A stretch of DNA of 38,021 nucleotides from positions 1-38,021 of the forward strand of contig NZ_JAAOCA010000044.1 of NCBI RefSeq assembly GCF_014694385.1, in the 5' to 3' direction. The position numbers and the translations under genes are program-made. The DNA is from Pseudomonas typographi (GTDB lineage Bacteria; Pseudomonadota; Gammaproteobacteria; Pseudomonadales; Pseudomonadaceae). The first letter of the stretch is position 1; the number at the start of each line of letters is the position of its first letter. This document shows, piece by piece, positions 7,348 through 15,383 of this stretch. A model generated the notes under the pieces. That model was not told the origin of the DNA. It did no database searches and saw only the letters and a list, made by a program, of their open reading frames with translations.

Positions 7348-7413
7348 AGGCGTATCTCTCCCATTGTTGTTGTTGTAGGGCCGCTTTTGATACCAAAACG
7401 GTTAATGCCGCAA

Positions 7414-7427
7414 ATACGACATCGTAT
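7414..7427. promoter_or_regulatory. palindrome ATACGA-CA-TCGTAT, candidate operator
   Basis: A perfect six-base inverted repeat with a two-base centre in the divergent Nramp / GGDEF-EAL promoter region, 67 bases upstream of the Nramp start. Its shape fits a dimeric repressor site (for example GntR or TetR type), but no regulator gene is adjacent, so the assignment is open. Confidence 0.4.
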
Positions 7428-7591
7428 AACAGTGGCAGGTTCATCACTATGAGGACGTTATTGCCCACCATTTATCAGCCAGCGACATACGGCAGGGGTG
7501 TTGCGTGATACGAGGGGTCTGGCCTCTTGCCATGACCCATCGGCTCAAACGATTATGGCTGAACATTTTTCCATACCGCTTGGAGCACCCC

Positions 7592-10408
7592 ATGGAATTG
7601 CGAGACCTAGACCTGGTATTAACCCAGGCCGCGCAGTCGGGGCACAGCCAGCAATGGGGCTTCTACCGGGCGGGGGAGCACCTGCAACTGGCAGGACACG
7701 GACGTGACGCATTCCACTGGCCGGCCACCCTGGACCCCGCTGCGGTGGATGCATTTTGTGCAGCGCACGGCTTGCACCGCTGGGCGACTGGCCACGGCGA
7801 ACATGTGCTGGGCTGGCTGTTGGCCCCGCAGCCGGGTCACGATTCCGCACAGCTCGCCGCATTGGCATTGCGCCTGGGGCTATGCTTGCAGAGCCAGGCG
7901 CTGGCACGGGCGCAACATACGCAACGAGTGTTGTACGCCATTACCCATTTAGCCACCTCGGTGCGCGACCGCGGCACGTTCATGGTTCGCTTGCACCAAG
8001 AGCTGGGCACCTTGATCAATGCGGAAAATTTCTACTTGGCGCTGTACGACGCCCGTAGTACCGAAATCACCTACCCCTACTATGTCGATACCACTGACGA
8101 CGAAGCGGTGGAGAGCGACGGCCGCGAGTTTCTGGACCGCCAACGGTTGTCGATGACCGGTACGGTGTTGACCACCGGCCAGCCCTTGCTGGTGACCCGC
8201 GACGACATCGCCGAGGCATGGGCCAGCGGGCGCTTTTATTGCGTGGGCCATGTGCCGGAGTTCTGGATGGGCGCCCCGCTGAAAAACGCGTCCGACGAAG
8301 TCTTCGGCATGATCGCCATACAGGTATACGACAGCCAGCGCCTGTACAGTGCCGAGGACCGTGCGTTGTTCCTGGTAGTGGCGCGCCACGTGGCCATGGC
8401 GCTGGACCGCATCCTGCACCGCGCGCATCTTGAGGAGGTGGTGGCCGAGCGTACCCGCGAGCTGTCTCAGCTCAACGAGACGCTGCGCCAGCAGGTGGCC
8501 GAGCGCGAACGCGCCGAACATTTGCAAAGCGCGTTGTTCCAGATTACCGAGTTGTCTAGCCAGCCCGGCGATATGGCCCAACTGTTCCCGCAGTTACATG
8601 GGATCGTGGGCGAGTTGCTGTATGCCCGCAATTTCTACATTGCCCTGTACGACGCCGAAACCGGCGAGGTGAACTTCCCTTATTACATTGACGCACAACT
8701 CACTCGCCGGCCTGGGCCCCGCCGTGGCCAGCGCGGCTTGACCGAATACGTAATCCGCCAGCGGCGGCCCTGCCTGATCGATTATGACGATGCCACCCGG
8801 CTGATGGAGATGGGCGAAATTCAGAACACCAACGAGCCGGTACGCTCGCAGTCATGGCTAGGTATTCCGCTGTTCGACCAAGAAGCGGTACGCGGGGTGC
8901 TGGTGGTGCAAAGCTATTCCCCGCACATTTGTTACACCCGGCGCGACCAAGAACTGCTCACGTTCGTGTCGCGCCATATCGACACCGCACTGTCGCGGCG
9001 CAGTGCCGCCGAGGCGATCCACCTGGCCAACCTGCGCCTGGAAGCTCGGGTTCAGGACCGCACGCGGGAGCTGGACCTGGCCAACGCCAAACTGTTACAC
9101 GAAAACATCCACGACTCGCTCACCGGCCTGCCCAACCGCAGCCACCTGCAACAGCGCCTGGAGTGGGAATGGCAGCAGTTCCGCCAGGACGGCCGGCAAC
9201 TGGTGGTGATGTTCCTGGACCTGGACCGCTTCAAGCTGATCAACGACAGCCGCGGCCACCAGTTTGGTGACCTGCTGCTGATGGCCGCGGCCGCGCGCCT
9301 GCGCAGTTGCCTGCGCGACAGCGACCTACTGGCCCGGCTGGGCGGCGATGAGTTCGCGGTACTGGCCCCGCAAGCACCGGCCGACGTGGCCGTGGACATC
9401 GCCGAGCGAATTCTGGCGGCCTTCGACCTGCCGTTTCACATCGATGGCCAAGCGGTGTTTTCTTCCTGCAGCATCGGCATCGTCAGCGCCGACGAGCAGT
9501 TCCACCGTGAACCCTCGCACCTGCTGCGCGACGCCGACACCGCGATGTACCGGGTCAAGAACGCCGGGCGCGACAGCTTTGCGGTGTTCAACCACGAGCT
9601 GCGCCGGGAGTTCTCTGACCAAGTCGAGCGCGAAGGGGCATTGCGTAATGCGCTCAAGCGCAGCGACCAGTTGGTTCCGTACTTCCAGCCGATCATCGAT
9701 GTGGCCAGCGGCCAACTGATAGCGCTCGAAGCCTTGATTCGTTGGCGCCAACCCGACGGCCGAGTGCTGGCCCCCGGCGCATTCCTGCCGGCGTTGGAGG
9801 GCTTGCGCCTGATCGGCCGGCTCGACCTTTATATGCTGCGCTGCGTGGCGCAATTGCTGGCCCAGCCTGAACACGCCGGCTGGCCGACCGTGCACGTGAA
9901 TTGCTCCAGCTACAGCATGACCCGCCCCGAGTTTGCCGGCGAAGTGCTCGACCTGTTGAGCACGTTCAACGTAGCCCCGAACCGGATCTGCCTGGAACTG
10001 ACCGAGGGCGCGCTGGTGGCTGAGCCAGAGCTGGCCCGCCAAACGATGCGCCATCTGGCCGAGCGGGGCATGTCCGTGGTACTCGACGATTTCGGTGCAG
10101 GGTTCTCATCGCTCAGTTATGTGCATCAGTTCCACTTCACGGGGCTGAAGATCGACAAATCGTTCATTCTCGAACTGACCACCAGCGTCCGTAGCCGGGC
10201 CATTGTTCGCGCTATCGTGCGCATGGCCGAATCGCTGGGTTTGTCGGTGGTGGCCGAGGGCGTTGAAGACCTTGCGGCGCTGGACCTGCTGCGCGACATG
10301 GGCGCCGGCCAGGCCCAGGGTTATTATTTCGCCCGGCCGTTGGCCCTGGGCGACTTGCTGGGGCATGAACTGTGGCGTGAAGGCGAAACCTCGGTGCACT
10401 CGCGATAG
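7592..10408 (+). CDS. GAF-GAF-GGDEF-EAL cyclic-di-GMP signalling protein
   Basis: A 938-residue cytoplasmic-looking sensor. After an unassigned N-terminal 100 residues come a GAF domain (about 110-285), a coiled coil (HLEEVVAERTRELSQLNETL), a second GAF domain (about 320-480) and another coiled coil leading into a GGDEF domain. The active-site GGDEF is at 584-588. An RxxD inhibitory site (R575-D578) sits exactly five residues before it, so product inhibition is expected. The EAL domain keeps Glu713 (EAL), an Asn in VHVNCSS, the Glu of ELTE, Asp832-Asp833 (DDFGAG), Lys of KIDKSF, Glu889 (AEGVE) and QGYYFARPL, so phosphodiesterase activity is also plausible. No membrane helix is evident; signal entry is probably via the two GAF domains. 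I chose the ATG at 7592 because GGAG lies a few bases before it; an upstream frame (7505) adds 29 basic residues with no ribosome-binding site. Confidence 0.93.
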   Translation: MELRDLDLVLTQAAQSGHSQQWGFYRAGEHLQLAGHGRDAFHWPATLDPAAVDAFCAAHGLHRWATGHGEHVLGWLLAPQPGHDSAQLAALALRLGLCLQSQALARAQHTQRVLYAITHLATSVRDRGTFMVRLHQELGTLINAENFYLALYDARSTEITYPYYVDTTDDEAVESDGREFLDRQRLSMTGTVLTTGQPLLVTRDDIAEAWASGRFYCVGHVPEFWMGAPLKNASDEVFGMIAIQVYDSQRLYSAEDRALFLVVARHVAMALDRILHRAHLEEVVAERTRELSQLNETLRQQVAERERAEHLQSALFQITELSSQPGDMAQLFPQLHGIVGELLYARNFYIALYDAETGEVNFPYYIDAQLTRRPGPRRGQRGLTEYVIRQRRPCLIDYDDATRLMEMGEIQNTNEPVRSQSWLGIPLFDQEAVRGVLVVQSYSPHICYTRRDQELLTFVSRHIDTALSRRSAAEAIHLANLRLEARVQDRTRELDLANAKLLHENIHDSLTGLPNRSHLQQRLEWEWQQFRQDGRQLVVMFLDLDRFKLINDSRGHQFGDLLLMAAAARLRSCLRDSDLLARLGGDEFAVLAPQAPADVAVDIAERILAAFDLPFHIDGQAVFSSCSIGIVSADEQFHREPSHLLRDADTAMYRVKNAGRDSFAVFNHELRREFSDQVEREGALRNALKRSDQLVPYFQPIIDVASGQLIALEALIRWRQPDGRVLAPGAFLPALEGLRLIGRLDLYMLRCVAQLLAQPEHAGWPTVHVNCSSYSMTRPEFAGEVLDLLSTFNVAPNRICLELTEGALVAEPELARQTMRHLAERGMSVVLDDFGAGFSSLSYVHQFHFTGLKIDKSFILELTTSVRSRAIVRAIVRMAESLGLSVVAEGVEDLAALDLLRDMGAGQAQGYYFARPLALGDLLGHELWREGETSVHSR

Positions 10409-10431
10409 CCCGATGCGCCGAGTCGGTGCCG

Positions 10432-10449
10432 CCCGGGCATCGCCCCGGG
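10432..10449 (+). terminator. CCCGGG/CCCGGG hairpin after the GGDEF-EAL gene
   Basis: Two CCCGGG blocks (10432-10437 and 10444-10449) can pair around a six-base loop 23 bases after the stop codon. No T-tract follows, so this is a weak terminator candidate. Confidence 0.3.
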
Positions 10450-10531
10450 AATGTTACCGTCGGGCACGCGCGGCGCGGCGGCAAAGGGCGCTGTCAATCC
10501 TGTGCAGCTAACGGGGCACCACGCGGGCTGT

Positions 10532-10882
10532 TCACTCTGCCATCAATGCTACCCGCGCCCGTTTGGGCAGGCGGGCCACCACCAATTGATGAGAGCGCTT
10601 GAGCAGGTCTCGCAATTCGCCGGCCGAAAGCCGCTCTGGTGTTTGCACGCTTACCCACTTGGCCCGTGCCAGGTAGGGCGCCGGGCGAAACCCGGGGCGG
10701 TCGCAATAGCCCAGGAACAACTCTTCCTCGACCTTGAAGGCTAAATCGTTGCCGCCGCGCAGGTGGGCTACGGCGAACATTTTAGTGCCGGCCACGGAAA
10801 ACACCCTCACGCCACCCCATTTGTAGTCTTCCCGGGCGCCGGGCAAACTCAAGCAATAGCGAACCATCTCGTCCAACGTCAT
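10532..10882 (-). CDS. MmcQ/YjbR family protein
   Basis: A 116-residue protein of the MmcQ/YjbR family (CyaY-like fold, DNA-binding proposed from structure). Recognisable parts are the start MTLDEMVRYCLSLPGAREDYKWG, the central VFSVAGTKMFAVAHL, the AFKVEEEL strand and the KWVSVQ segment followed by a helical C-terminus (ELRDLLKRSHQLVVARLPK). The length is standard. It is convergent with the GGDEF-EAL gene and divergent from the LysR gene at 11045. The cellular role of the family is not established, so no pathway is proposed. Confidence 0.88.
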   Translation of the reverse strand: MTLDEMVRYCLSLPGAREDYKWGGVRVFSVAGTKMFAVAHLRGGNDLAFKVEEELFLGYCDRPGFRPAPYLARAKWVSVQTPERLSAGELRDLLKRSHQLVVARLPKRARVALMAE

Positions 10883-11044
10883 CGCGGGCGCCTCGTTCAG
10901 TCATTGGCCCATCAGACACCCGCAACTGCGCGCTTTTCAAGTGTTGATTGAGCCGACATCTTTATAAACCCGGCGGCCTAGACTACCGCTGCCTCTGTTG
11001 GGTTATGGTAGGGTCAGCCGCTGAACCCTGGTAGGCCTTGCTCG

Positions 11045-11968
11045 ATGTACGACCTGAACGACCTTTATTACTTTGTGCAAGTTGTAGATAACGAGGGGTT
11101 TGCTGCAGCCGGGCGCAAGCTCGACATACCTAAATCCAAATTGAGCCGACGGGTTACACTGCTCGAAGAGCGGCTGGGCGTACGGTTGATACACCGCTCA
11201 ACGCGCAAATTCTTGGTCACCGAGGTTGGCCACAGCTACTATCGGCACTGTGTAGCCATGCTCGCCGAGGCCAATGCGGCCCAGGCGGCCATAGAGCATT
11301 CCAGGTCCGAGCCGCAAGGTATCGTGCGTATCAGTTGCCCCCCAGGGCTGGCCGCCATGGGGGTGAGCGACACGCTGGCTCGGTTCATGGCCAACTACCC
11401 GAAGGTCACGGTCTACATAGATAGCACCAACCGCCGGGTCGATATCCTCGGTGAAGGGTACGACATCGCGTTACGGGTGCGTTTTCCGCCGCTCGAAAAC
11501 GTCGACTTGGTGGTAAGGGTTCTGGGAAAAAGCCTGCAAAAGCTGGTGGCGCATCCGTCGCTGGTGCCGGCGGAGCCCGCATTGGATATAGCGCGGTTGG
11601 GCAAACTGCCCAGCGTCGACCTGGGGCCGGCTAACCACGAGCATCGCTGGCGCTTGATCGACGCCCAAGGCCAACCGTTCGAGGTTACCCATAAGCCCCG
11701 CTTGATCACATCGGACCTGGGCACGCTACTGCAAGCAGCCTTGGAAGGGGTCGGTGTCGCCCAAATGCCAGAGATTATGGTTAGGGATGCACTCCAGGCC
11801 GGCAAGCTGGTCGAGGTGCTCGCCGGCTATACACTGCGGTGCGGGATCATCCACGCGGTATTCCCGTCACGAAGAGGGTTGGCCCCGGCCGTTAGGCTGT
11901 TGATAGACCAACTGGCAGAAGATTTTGGCGCTGTGGCGGTAGCTGACCCGCACGCCTCAGGCACCTAA
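11045..11968 (+). CDS. LysR family transcriptional regulator
   Basis: A 307-residue LysR-type regulator. Residues 1-60 form the winged helix-turn-helix (DLNDLYYFVQVVDNEGFAAA then LDIPKSKLSRRVTLLEERLG), and residues about 90-295 the periplasmic-binding-protein-like effector domain, with the ISCPPGLAAMGV and GEGYDIALRVR signatures of the CrgA/AaeR-like branch. The same-strand azoR gene follows after 159 bases, and a palindrome lies between them. Regulators of this branch often sit beside quinone or azo reductases and respond to electrophiles, so azoR is the likely target (inference). The start at 11045 gives the canonical N-terminus. Confidence 0.93.
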   Translation: MYDLNDLYYFVQVVDNEGFAAAGRKLDIPKSKLSRRVTLLEERLGVRLIHRSTRKFLVTEVGHSYYRHCVAMLAEANAAQAAIEHSRSEPQGIVRISCPPGLAAMGVSDTLARFMANYPKVTVYIDSTNRRVDILGEGYDIALRVRFPPLENVDLVVRVLGKSLQKLVAHPSLVPAEPALDIARLGKLPSVDLGPANHEHRWRLIDAQGQPFEVTHKPRLITSDLGTLLQAALEGVGVAQMPEIMVRDALQAGKLVEVLAGYTLRCGIIHAVFPSRRGLAPAVRLLIDQLAEDFGAVAVADPHASGT

Positions 11969-12025
11969 ACTCAATGCCGAAGGCCGCCGGCACACACCAT
12001 AAGGGCACCCTCGTCGGTGCTAATC

Positions 12026-12041
12026 GTTCTATAAATAGAAC
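12026..12041. promoter_or_regulatory. candidate LysR operator upstream of azoR
   Basis: GTTCTATAAATAGAAC is a perfect seven-base inverted repeat (GTTCTAT / ATAGAAC) with a two-base centre. It lies 87 bases upstream of the azoreductase start and 58 bases after the LysR stop. The contained CTAT..ATAG core fits the T-N(11)-A style of LysR operators, so the adjacent LysR protein is the natural candidate binder. Confidence 0.5.
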
Positions 12042-12127
12042 AATCCAATGCATTTTTTGGCGCTAATCAGCCAATCCCGCTTTGGATAGGATAGCGCCAT
12101 CCAACGATCGCCTTCAGGGGGCCCCAC

Positions 12128-12736
12128 ATGAAACTGCTGCACATCGATTCGAGCATTCTGGGTGACAATTCCGCCTCGCGCCAACTGACCGCCTTGGTCG
12201 CCGATACCTGGAAAGCCAAGCAGCCGGGGGTGGAGGTGACCTACCGTGATTTGGCCCACGATGCCTTCGGCCATTTCTCCGCTGCGAGCCTGCTGGCCGC
12301 TGGCACCCCGGCCGAATCCCGGGATGGCGAGCAACAGCGTGAAGCCGAGCTTAATGCGGCCGCGCTGGATGAATTCCTGGGCGCGGATGCGCTGGTGATC
12401 GGCGCGCCGATGTACAACTTCACCATCCCGACCCAGCTCAAAGCGTGGATAGACCGCATCGCCGTGGCCGGCAAGACCTTTCGCTACACCGAAAACGGCC
12501 CAGAAGGGCTGTGCGGTGGCAAAAAAGTGGTGATCGTGGCCACCGCGGGTGGGCTGCATACCGGCCAGCCCAGCGGTGCGGCCCACGTTGACTACCTCAA
12601 GCTACTGCTGGGTTTTCTTGGCATCACCGACATCCAGGTGGTGACTGCCGAGGGCCTGGCCTACGGTGACGAGGCCCGCGCCAAGGCGATCGCCGACGCC
12701 CAGGCGCACATCGAAGGCCTGTTCAAGCCTGCCTGA
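12128..12736 (+). CDS. azoR: FMN-dependent NADH-azoreductase
   Basis: A 202-residue flavodoxin-like reductase of the AzoR/AcpD family. It begins MKLLHIDSSILGDNSASRQL, where the SSxxGxxSxS phosphate loop binds FMN, and carries the family stretch GAPMYNFTIPTQLKAWIDR and the GKTFRYTENGPEGLCGGKK block, followed by VIVATAGG. These enzymes use NADH to reduce quinones and azo compounds by two-electron transfer as homodimers in the cytoplasm. The length matches E. coli AzoR (about 200). A CAGGGGG ribosome-binding site precedes the ATG. The LysR gene upstream and the palindrome at 12026-12041 suggest induction by quinone-type or electrophilic compounds. Confidence 0.95.
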   Translation: MKLLHIDSSILGDNSASRQLTALVADTWKAKQPGVEVTYRDLAHDAFGHFSAASLLAAGTPAESRDGEQQREAELNAAALDEFLGADALVIGAPMYNFTIPTQLKAWIDRIAVAGKTFRYTENGPEGLCGGKKVVIVATAGGLHTGQPSGAAHVDYLKLLLGFLGITDIQVVTAEGLAYGDEARAKAIADAQAHIEGLFKPA

Positions 12737-12768
12737 ACCGCCGCGCCACGCCGCAGTCTGAAAAGATA

Positions 12769-12809
12769 CGCCGCCGCTGTGCCCCACGGGTACGGCGGCG
12801 GTTCGTTTT
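12769..12809 (+). terminator. rho-independent terminator after azoR
   Basis: CGCCGCCG (12769-12776) pairs with CGGCGGCG (12793-12800) and is followed by GTTCGTTTT. It begins 33 bases after the azoR stop, so it fits a standard intrinsic terminator. Confidence 0.7.
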
Positions 12810-12942
12810 GTGACCACAAAACACATTGGCCTGCCTTTTGCTGCATTACACGCTGAGCGCTTGGCGCTTGCCATCGTCATGGCGCCTAACCCGGTGATGA
12901 CCACCAGGGGCCAGGGCAATCGGCGTGAGCGAGGGCATACGG

Positions 12943-13980
12943 ATGGTGCGCTTTTGTGCAAGCACGTTATGGCTATTGGGTTTAAGCTTCTTTTCGGTGC
13001 AGCTGTTGGCGGCGCCGGCCAGTCACTATTCCGTGGGTTACCACCGCTTGACCTTCGCCGACCCGCTCGATGGCCAGGCCATGCAGGCGTACGCGTTCTA
13101 CCCGACCCAAGCCCGCGTGCACGCCGGGCTGGTGGATGGCTACGACATCGCCGCCGGTGAAGACTCACCTATTGCCCTCGGCCGTTTCCCCGTGCTGATG
13201 TTGTCCCATGGCAACAACGGTACGCCCCTGGCATTGCATGATCTGATCACCACCATCGCCCGTCAGGGCTTCGTGGTGGTGGCCGTGCTGCACCCCGGTG
13301 ACAACTACCTGGACCAAAGCCGCCTGGGCACACTCAGCAACCTATACGGCCGCCCGCTGCAGATTTCCGCCGCTATCACCGCCGTACTGGCAGAACCCAT
13401 GCTTTCGCCTTTTGTGAACGTTGGGCAGGTGGGGGTGATTGGCTACTCCGCGGGTGGCGAAACCGCTTTGATACTTTCCGGCGCCCAGCCGGACCTACAG
13501 CGTTTGCGCGATTACTGTGCCCAATACCCCAGCGACCAGGACGCCTGCAAGGCCCATGGTGAATTGGTCGCCGACCGGGATGACTTGGCCCCGCAGGCTG
13601 ACCCGCGGGTACGCGCCTTGCTGCTAATGGCGCCGCTTAGCCTGATGTTCGGCCGCCATACGCTGGAGGACGTGAACGTACCCACCCTGATCTATGCCGG
13701 CGACCACGATCAGTTAGTGGCCTATGACAAAAACGCGGGCGCGCTGGCGCGCAAGCTGCCACGGCACCCGCAATACCGGTTATTGGCCGGTGCCGGGCAT
13801 TTTGTGTTCCTCGCCCCTTGCAGCGCCGAGCAGGCCGCCCGCGCCCCGGCGCTGTGCGCCGATGGCGAGGGGGTGGACCGGGTGTCGATCCATAAAAGCT
13901 TGGTCAGTGAAGCCGGCACGTTCTTTAGCCAGGCCCTGGGCACGGCTAGCCGTGCAGGGCTACAAACCGCCGACCAGTGA
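12943..13980 (+). CDS. secreted alpha/beta hydrolase (dienelactone-hydrolase-like)
   Basis: A 345-residue predicted exported hydrolase. It opens with a signal peptide (basic start, then LWLLGLSFFSVQLLAAPA). The catalytic serine is Ser169 in GYSAGG, the acid probably Asp254 or Asp256 in AGDHDQL, and the base His286 in GAGHFVFL. The oxyanion region is LSHGNNG at 88-93. A cysteine-containing insertion (about 190-215) sits between the nucleophile and acid, as in COG4188-type predicted dienelactone hydrolases. The ATG at 12943 is preferred (GAGGG upstream); a GTG at 12925 would add six residues. It is convergent with the MFS gene at 13995, with a 14-base gap. The substrate is unknown; esters or lipids in the periplasm are possible. 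Confidence 0.82.
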   Translation: MVRFCASTLWLLGLSFFSVQLLAAPASHYSVGYHRLTFADPLDGQAMQAYAFYPTQARVHAGLVDGYDIAAGEDSPIALGRFPVLMLSHGNNGTPLALHDLITTIARQGFVVVAVLHPGDNYLDQSRLGTLSNLYGRPLQISAAITAVLAEPMLSPFVNVGQVGVIGYSAGGETALILSGAQPDLQRLRDYCAQYPSDQDACKAHGELVADRDDLAPQADPRVRALLLMAPLSLMFGRHTLEDVNVPTLIYAGDHDQLVAYDKNAGALARKLPRHPQYRLLAGAGHFVFLAPCSAEQAARAPALCADGEGVDRVSIHKSLVSEAGTFFSQALGTASRAGLQTADQ

Positions 13981-13994
13981 TTGCCGAGCAATGC

Positions 13995-15167
13995 TCACTG
14001 GGCCTTGCGCCCCAGGCTGGTGATCAGCCCAAGTCCCGCCAGCGACAACCCGGCGGCGACCAGGAAGATCGGCCCATAGCCGATGTACGAGGCCACAACG
14101 CCCATCAGCGGCCCGGCGGCGGCCAGCGCCAGGTCGAAGAACACGGCGAAGGCGCCCAGCCCGGCCCCGCGGCTGCTGCTGGGCACTTGCCGAATGGCGA
14201 TAACGCCCAGCGCCGGGTAAACCAGCGACAGGCCCAAACCGGTGAGGCTGGCGCCGGCCAGTGCCCACGCCGGCGAAGGCGCCAACCACAGCAGCAAGAA
14301 CCCCAGGGTTTCCACGGCCATGCACGCCAAGGCGGTGGCCATGGCGCCGTAATGGTTAATGGCGTTGATGAACACCAGCCGGGCCGCCACGAAACTGATA
14401 CCGAAGGCGGTCAGGCAATACGCAGCGCCCAACCAGCCGTTCTCGCGGTAGTACAAGGTGATGAACGTGGTCAAGGTGCCGTAGCCGATCGAGGCCAGGG
14501 TAAGTGCCAAACCATAGGGGGCCACCTTGGCGAACGCCGACCAGAACGGCATACGTTCACCCCGTACCAGCGGCATCGAGGGCTTGTTGCGCAGCACCGC
14601 CAGGCCGACCAAGGCCAGCACCACCAGCGCCGGGCCAAGGGTGTTGAAGCCGAGCGAGCCGGTGAGCACCACGCCGATCGGCGCCCCGAAAGCCACCGCG
14701 CCGTAGGAGCAGATACCGTTCCAAGAAATCACCTTCGCGGTATTCTCCGCACCCACCGCGGCAATACCCCAACTGGCGGTACCCACCCCCACCATGCCTT
14801 GGGCGCAGCCCAGTAACAACCGCGCCGCCAGCAGCGGCGCCAAGCTCAGCGCCGGCCAGCTTTGGCAAAGCGTAGCGATCAAAGTCAACAGCCCACTGGC
14901 AGCGATGCCGTACAGCCCCCAGGTGATGATCTTCTTGGTGCCCATGGAGTCGGCCAGGCGCCCAGCCAATGGCCGAATCAGCAAGGTGGCCAGGTACTGC
15001 AGGCCAATCACCAGGCCCGCCACCATAGGCCCATAGCCGAGTTCGTCGTGCACGTAACCGGGCAACACGGCAATCGGCAAACCGATGCACAAAAACGCGA
15101 TCAGGCTATAGAACACGATAGAAAGAATGGTCAAGGTGACATTGGCGTGTGCGGGCGGGGCGGTCAT
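13995..15167 (-). CDS. MFS transporter, YhhS/YfcJ-like
   Basis: A 390-residue major facilitator with about twelve hydrophobic segments. The motif-A loop between helices 2 and 3 reads RPLAGRLADSMGTKK, and the repeat structure, AARLLLGCAQGMVGVGTASWG in helix 5 and GLSLVYPALGVIAIRQVP in the C-half fit the YhhS-type efflux carriers. GAGGA lies six bases before the ATG at 15167; an in-frame extension to 15245 has no ribosome-binding site and is cysteine-rich, so it was rejected. The gene is divergent from the binding-protein gene at 15384 and the shared space holds the 21-bp motif at 15253-15273. Substrate unknown; export of a small metabolite is likely for the family. Confidence 0.88.
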   Translation of the reverse strand: MTAPPAHANVTLTILSIVFYSLIAFLCIGLPIAVLPGYVHDELGYGPMVAGLVIGLQYLATLLIRPLAGRLADSMGTKKIITWGLYGIAASGLLTLIATLCQSWPALSLAPLLAARLLLGCAQGMVGVGTASWGIAAVGAENTAKVISWNGICSYGAVAFGAPIGVVLTGSLGFNTLGPALVVLALVGLAVLRNKPSMPLVRGERMPFWSAFAKVAPYGLALTLASIGYGTLTTFITLYYRENGWLGAAYCLTAFGISFVAARLVFINAINHYGAMATALACMAVETLGFLLLWLAPSPAWALAGASLTGLGLSLVYPALGVIAIRQVPSSSRGAGLGAFAVFFDLALAAAGPLMGVVASYIGYGPIFLVAAGLSLAGLGLITSLGRKAQ

Positions 15168-15252
15168 CGGGTCCTCATCACAGGGGGGGCAGGTCAGGGG
15201 CGGCAAGCTGTCATCAGACGTCTGAAGGCAGACAACTCGACACATTCACTTA

Positions 15253-15273
15253 AGCATATGCCCAAATCGAATT
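15253..15273 (+). promoter_or_regulatory. shared upstream motif, copy A (putative sulfur-starvation promoter element)
   Basis: AGCATATGCCCAAAT, one variable base (C), then GAATT. The same 21-base block occurs at 18045-18065 with only that base changed. In both places GGCT starts exactly 19 bases after the block (15293 here). The copy lies 111 bases upstream of the binding-protein start at 15384. CysB is the natural candidate activator from gene context, but that is inference. Confidence 0.6.
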
Positions 15274-15383
15274 TCCATCGGAGAAAAGCGCAGGCTTAAC
15301 GTGGCTGAAAACGCAGCGACCGTACGCTCGGCGCTGCAGTGTATCGTTGGTTGAGCCGCCTACCGGGCGTTGTGGAGTACGAT

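Noticed and set aside
13977..14816. 279-codon plus-strand frame opposite the YhhS-like MFS gene
   Set aside because: Gln/Gly/His/Arg-rich antisense shadow of a membrane protein gene, with no ribosome-binding site.
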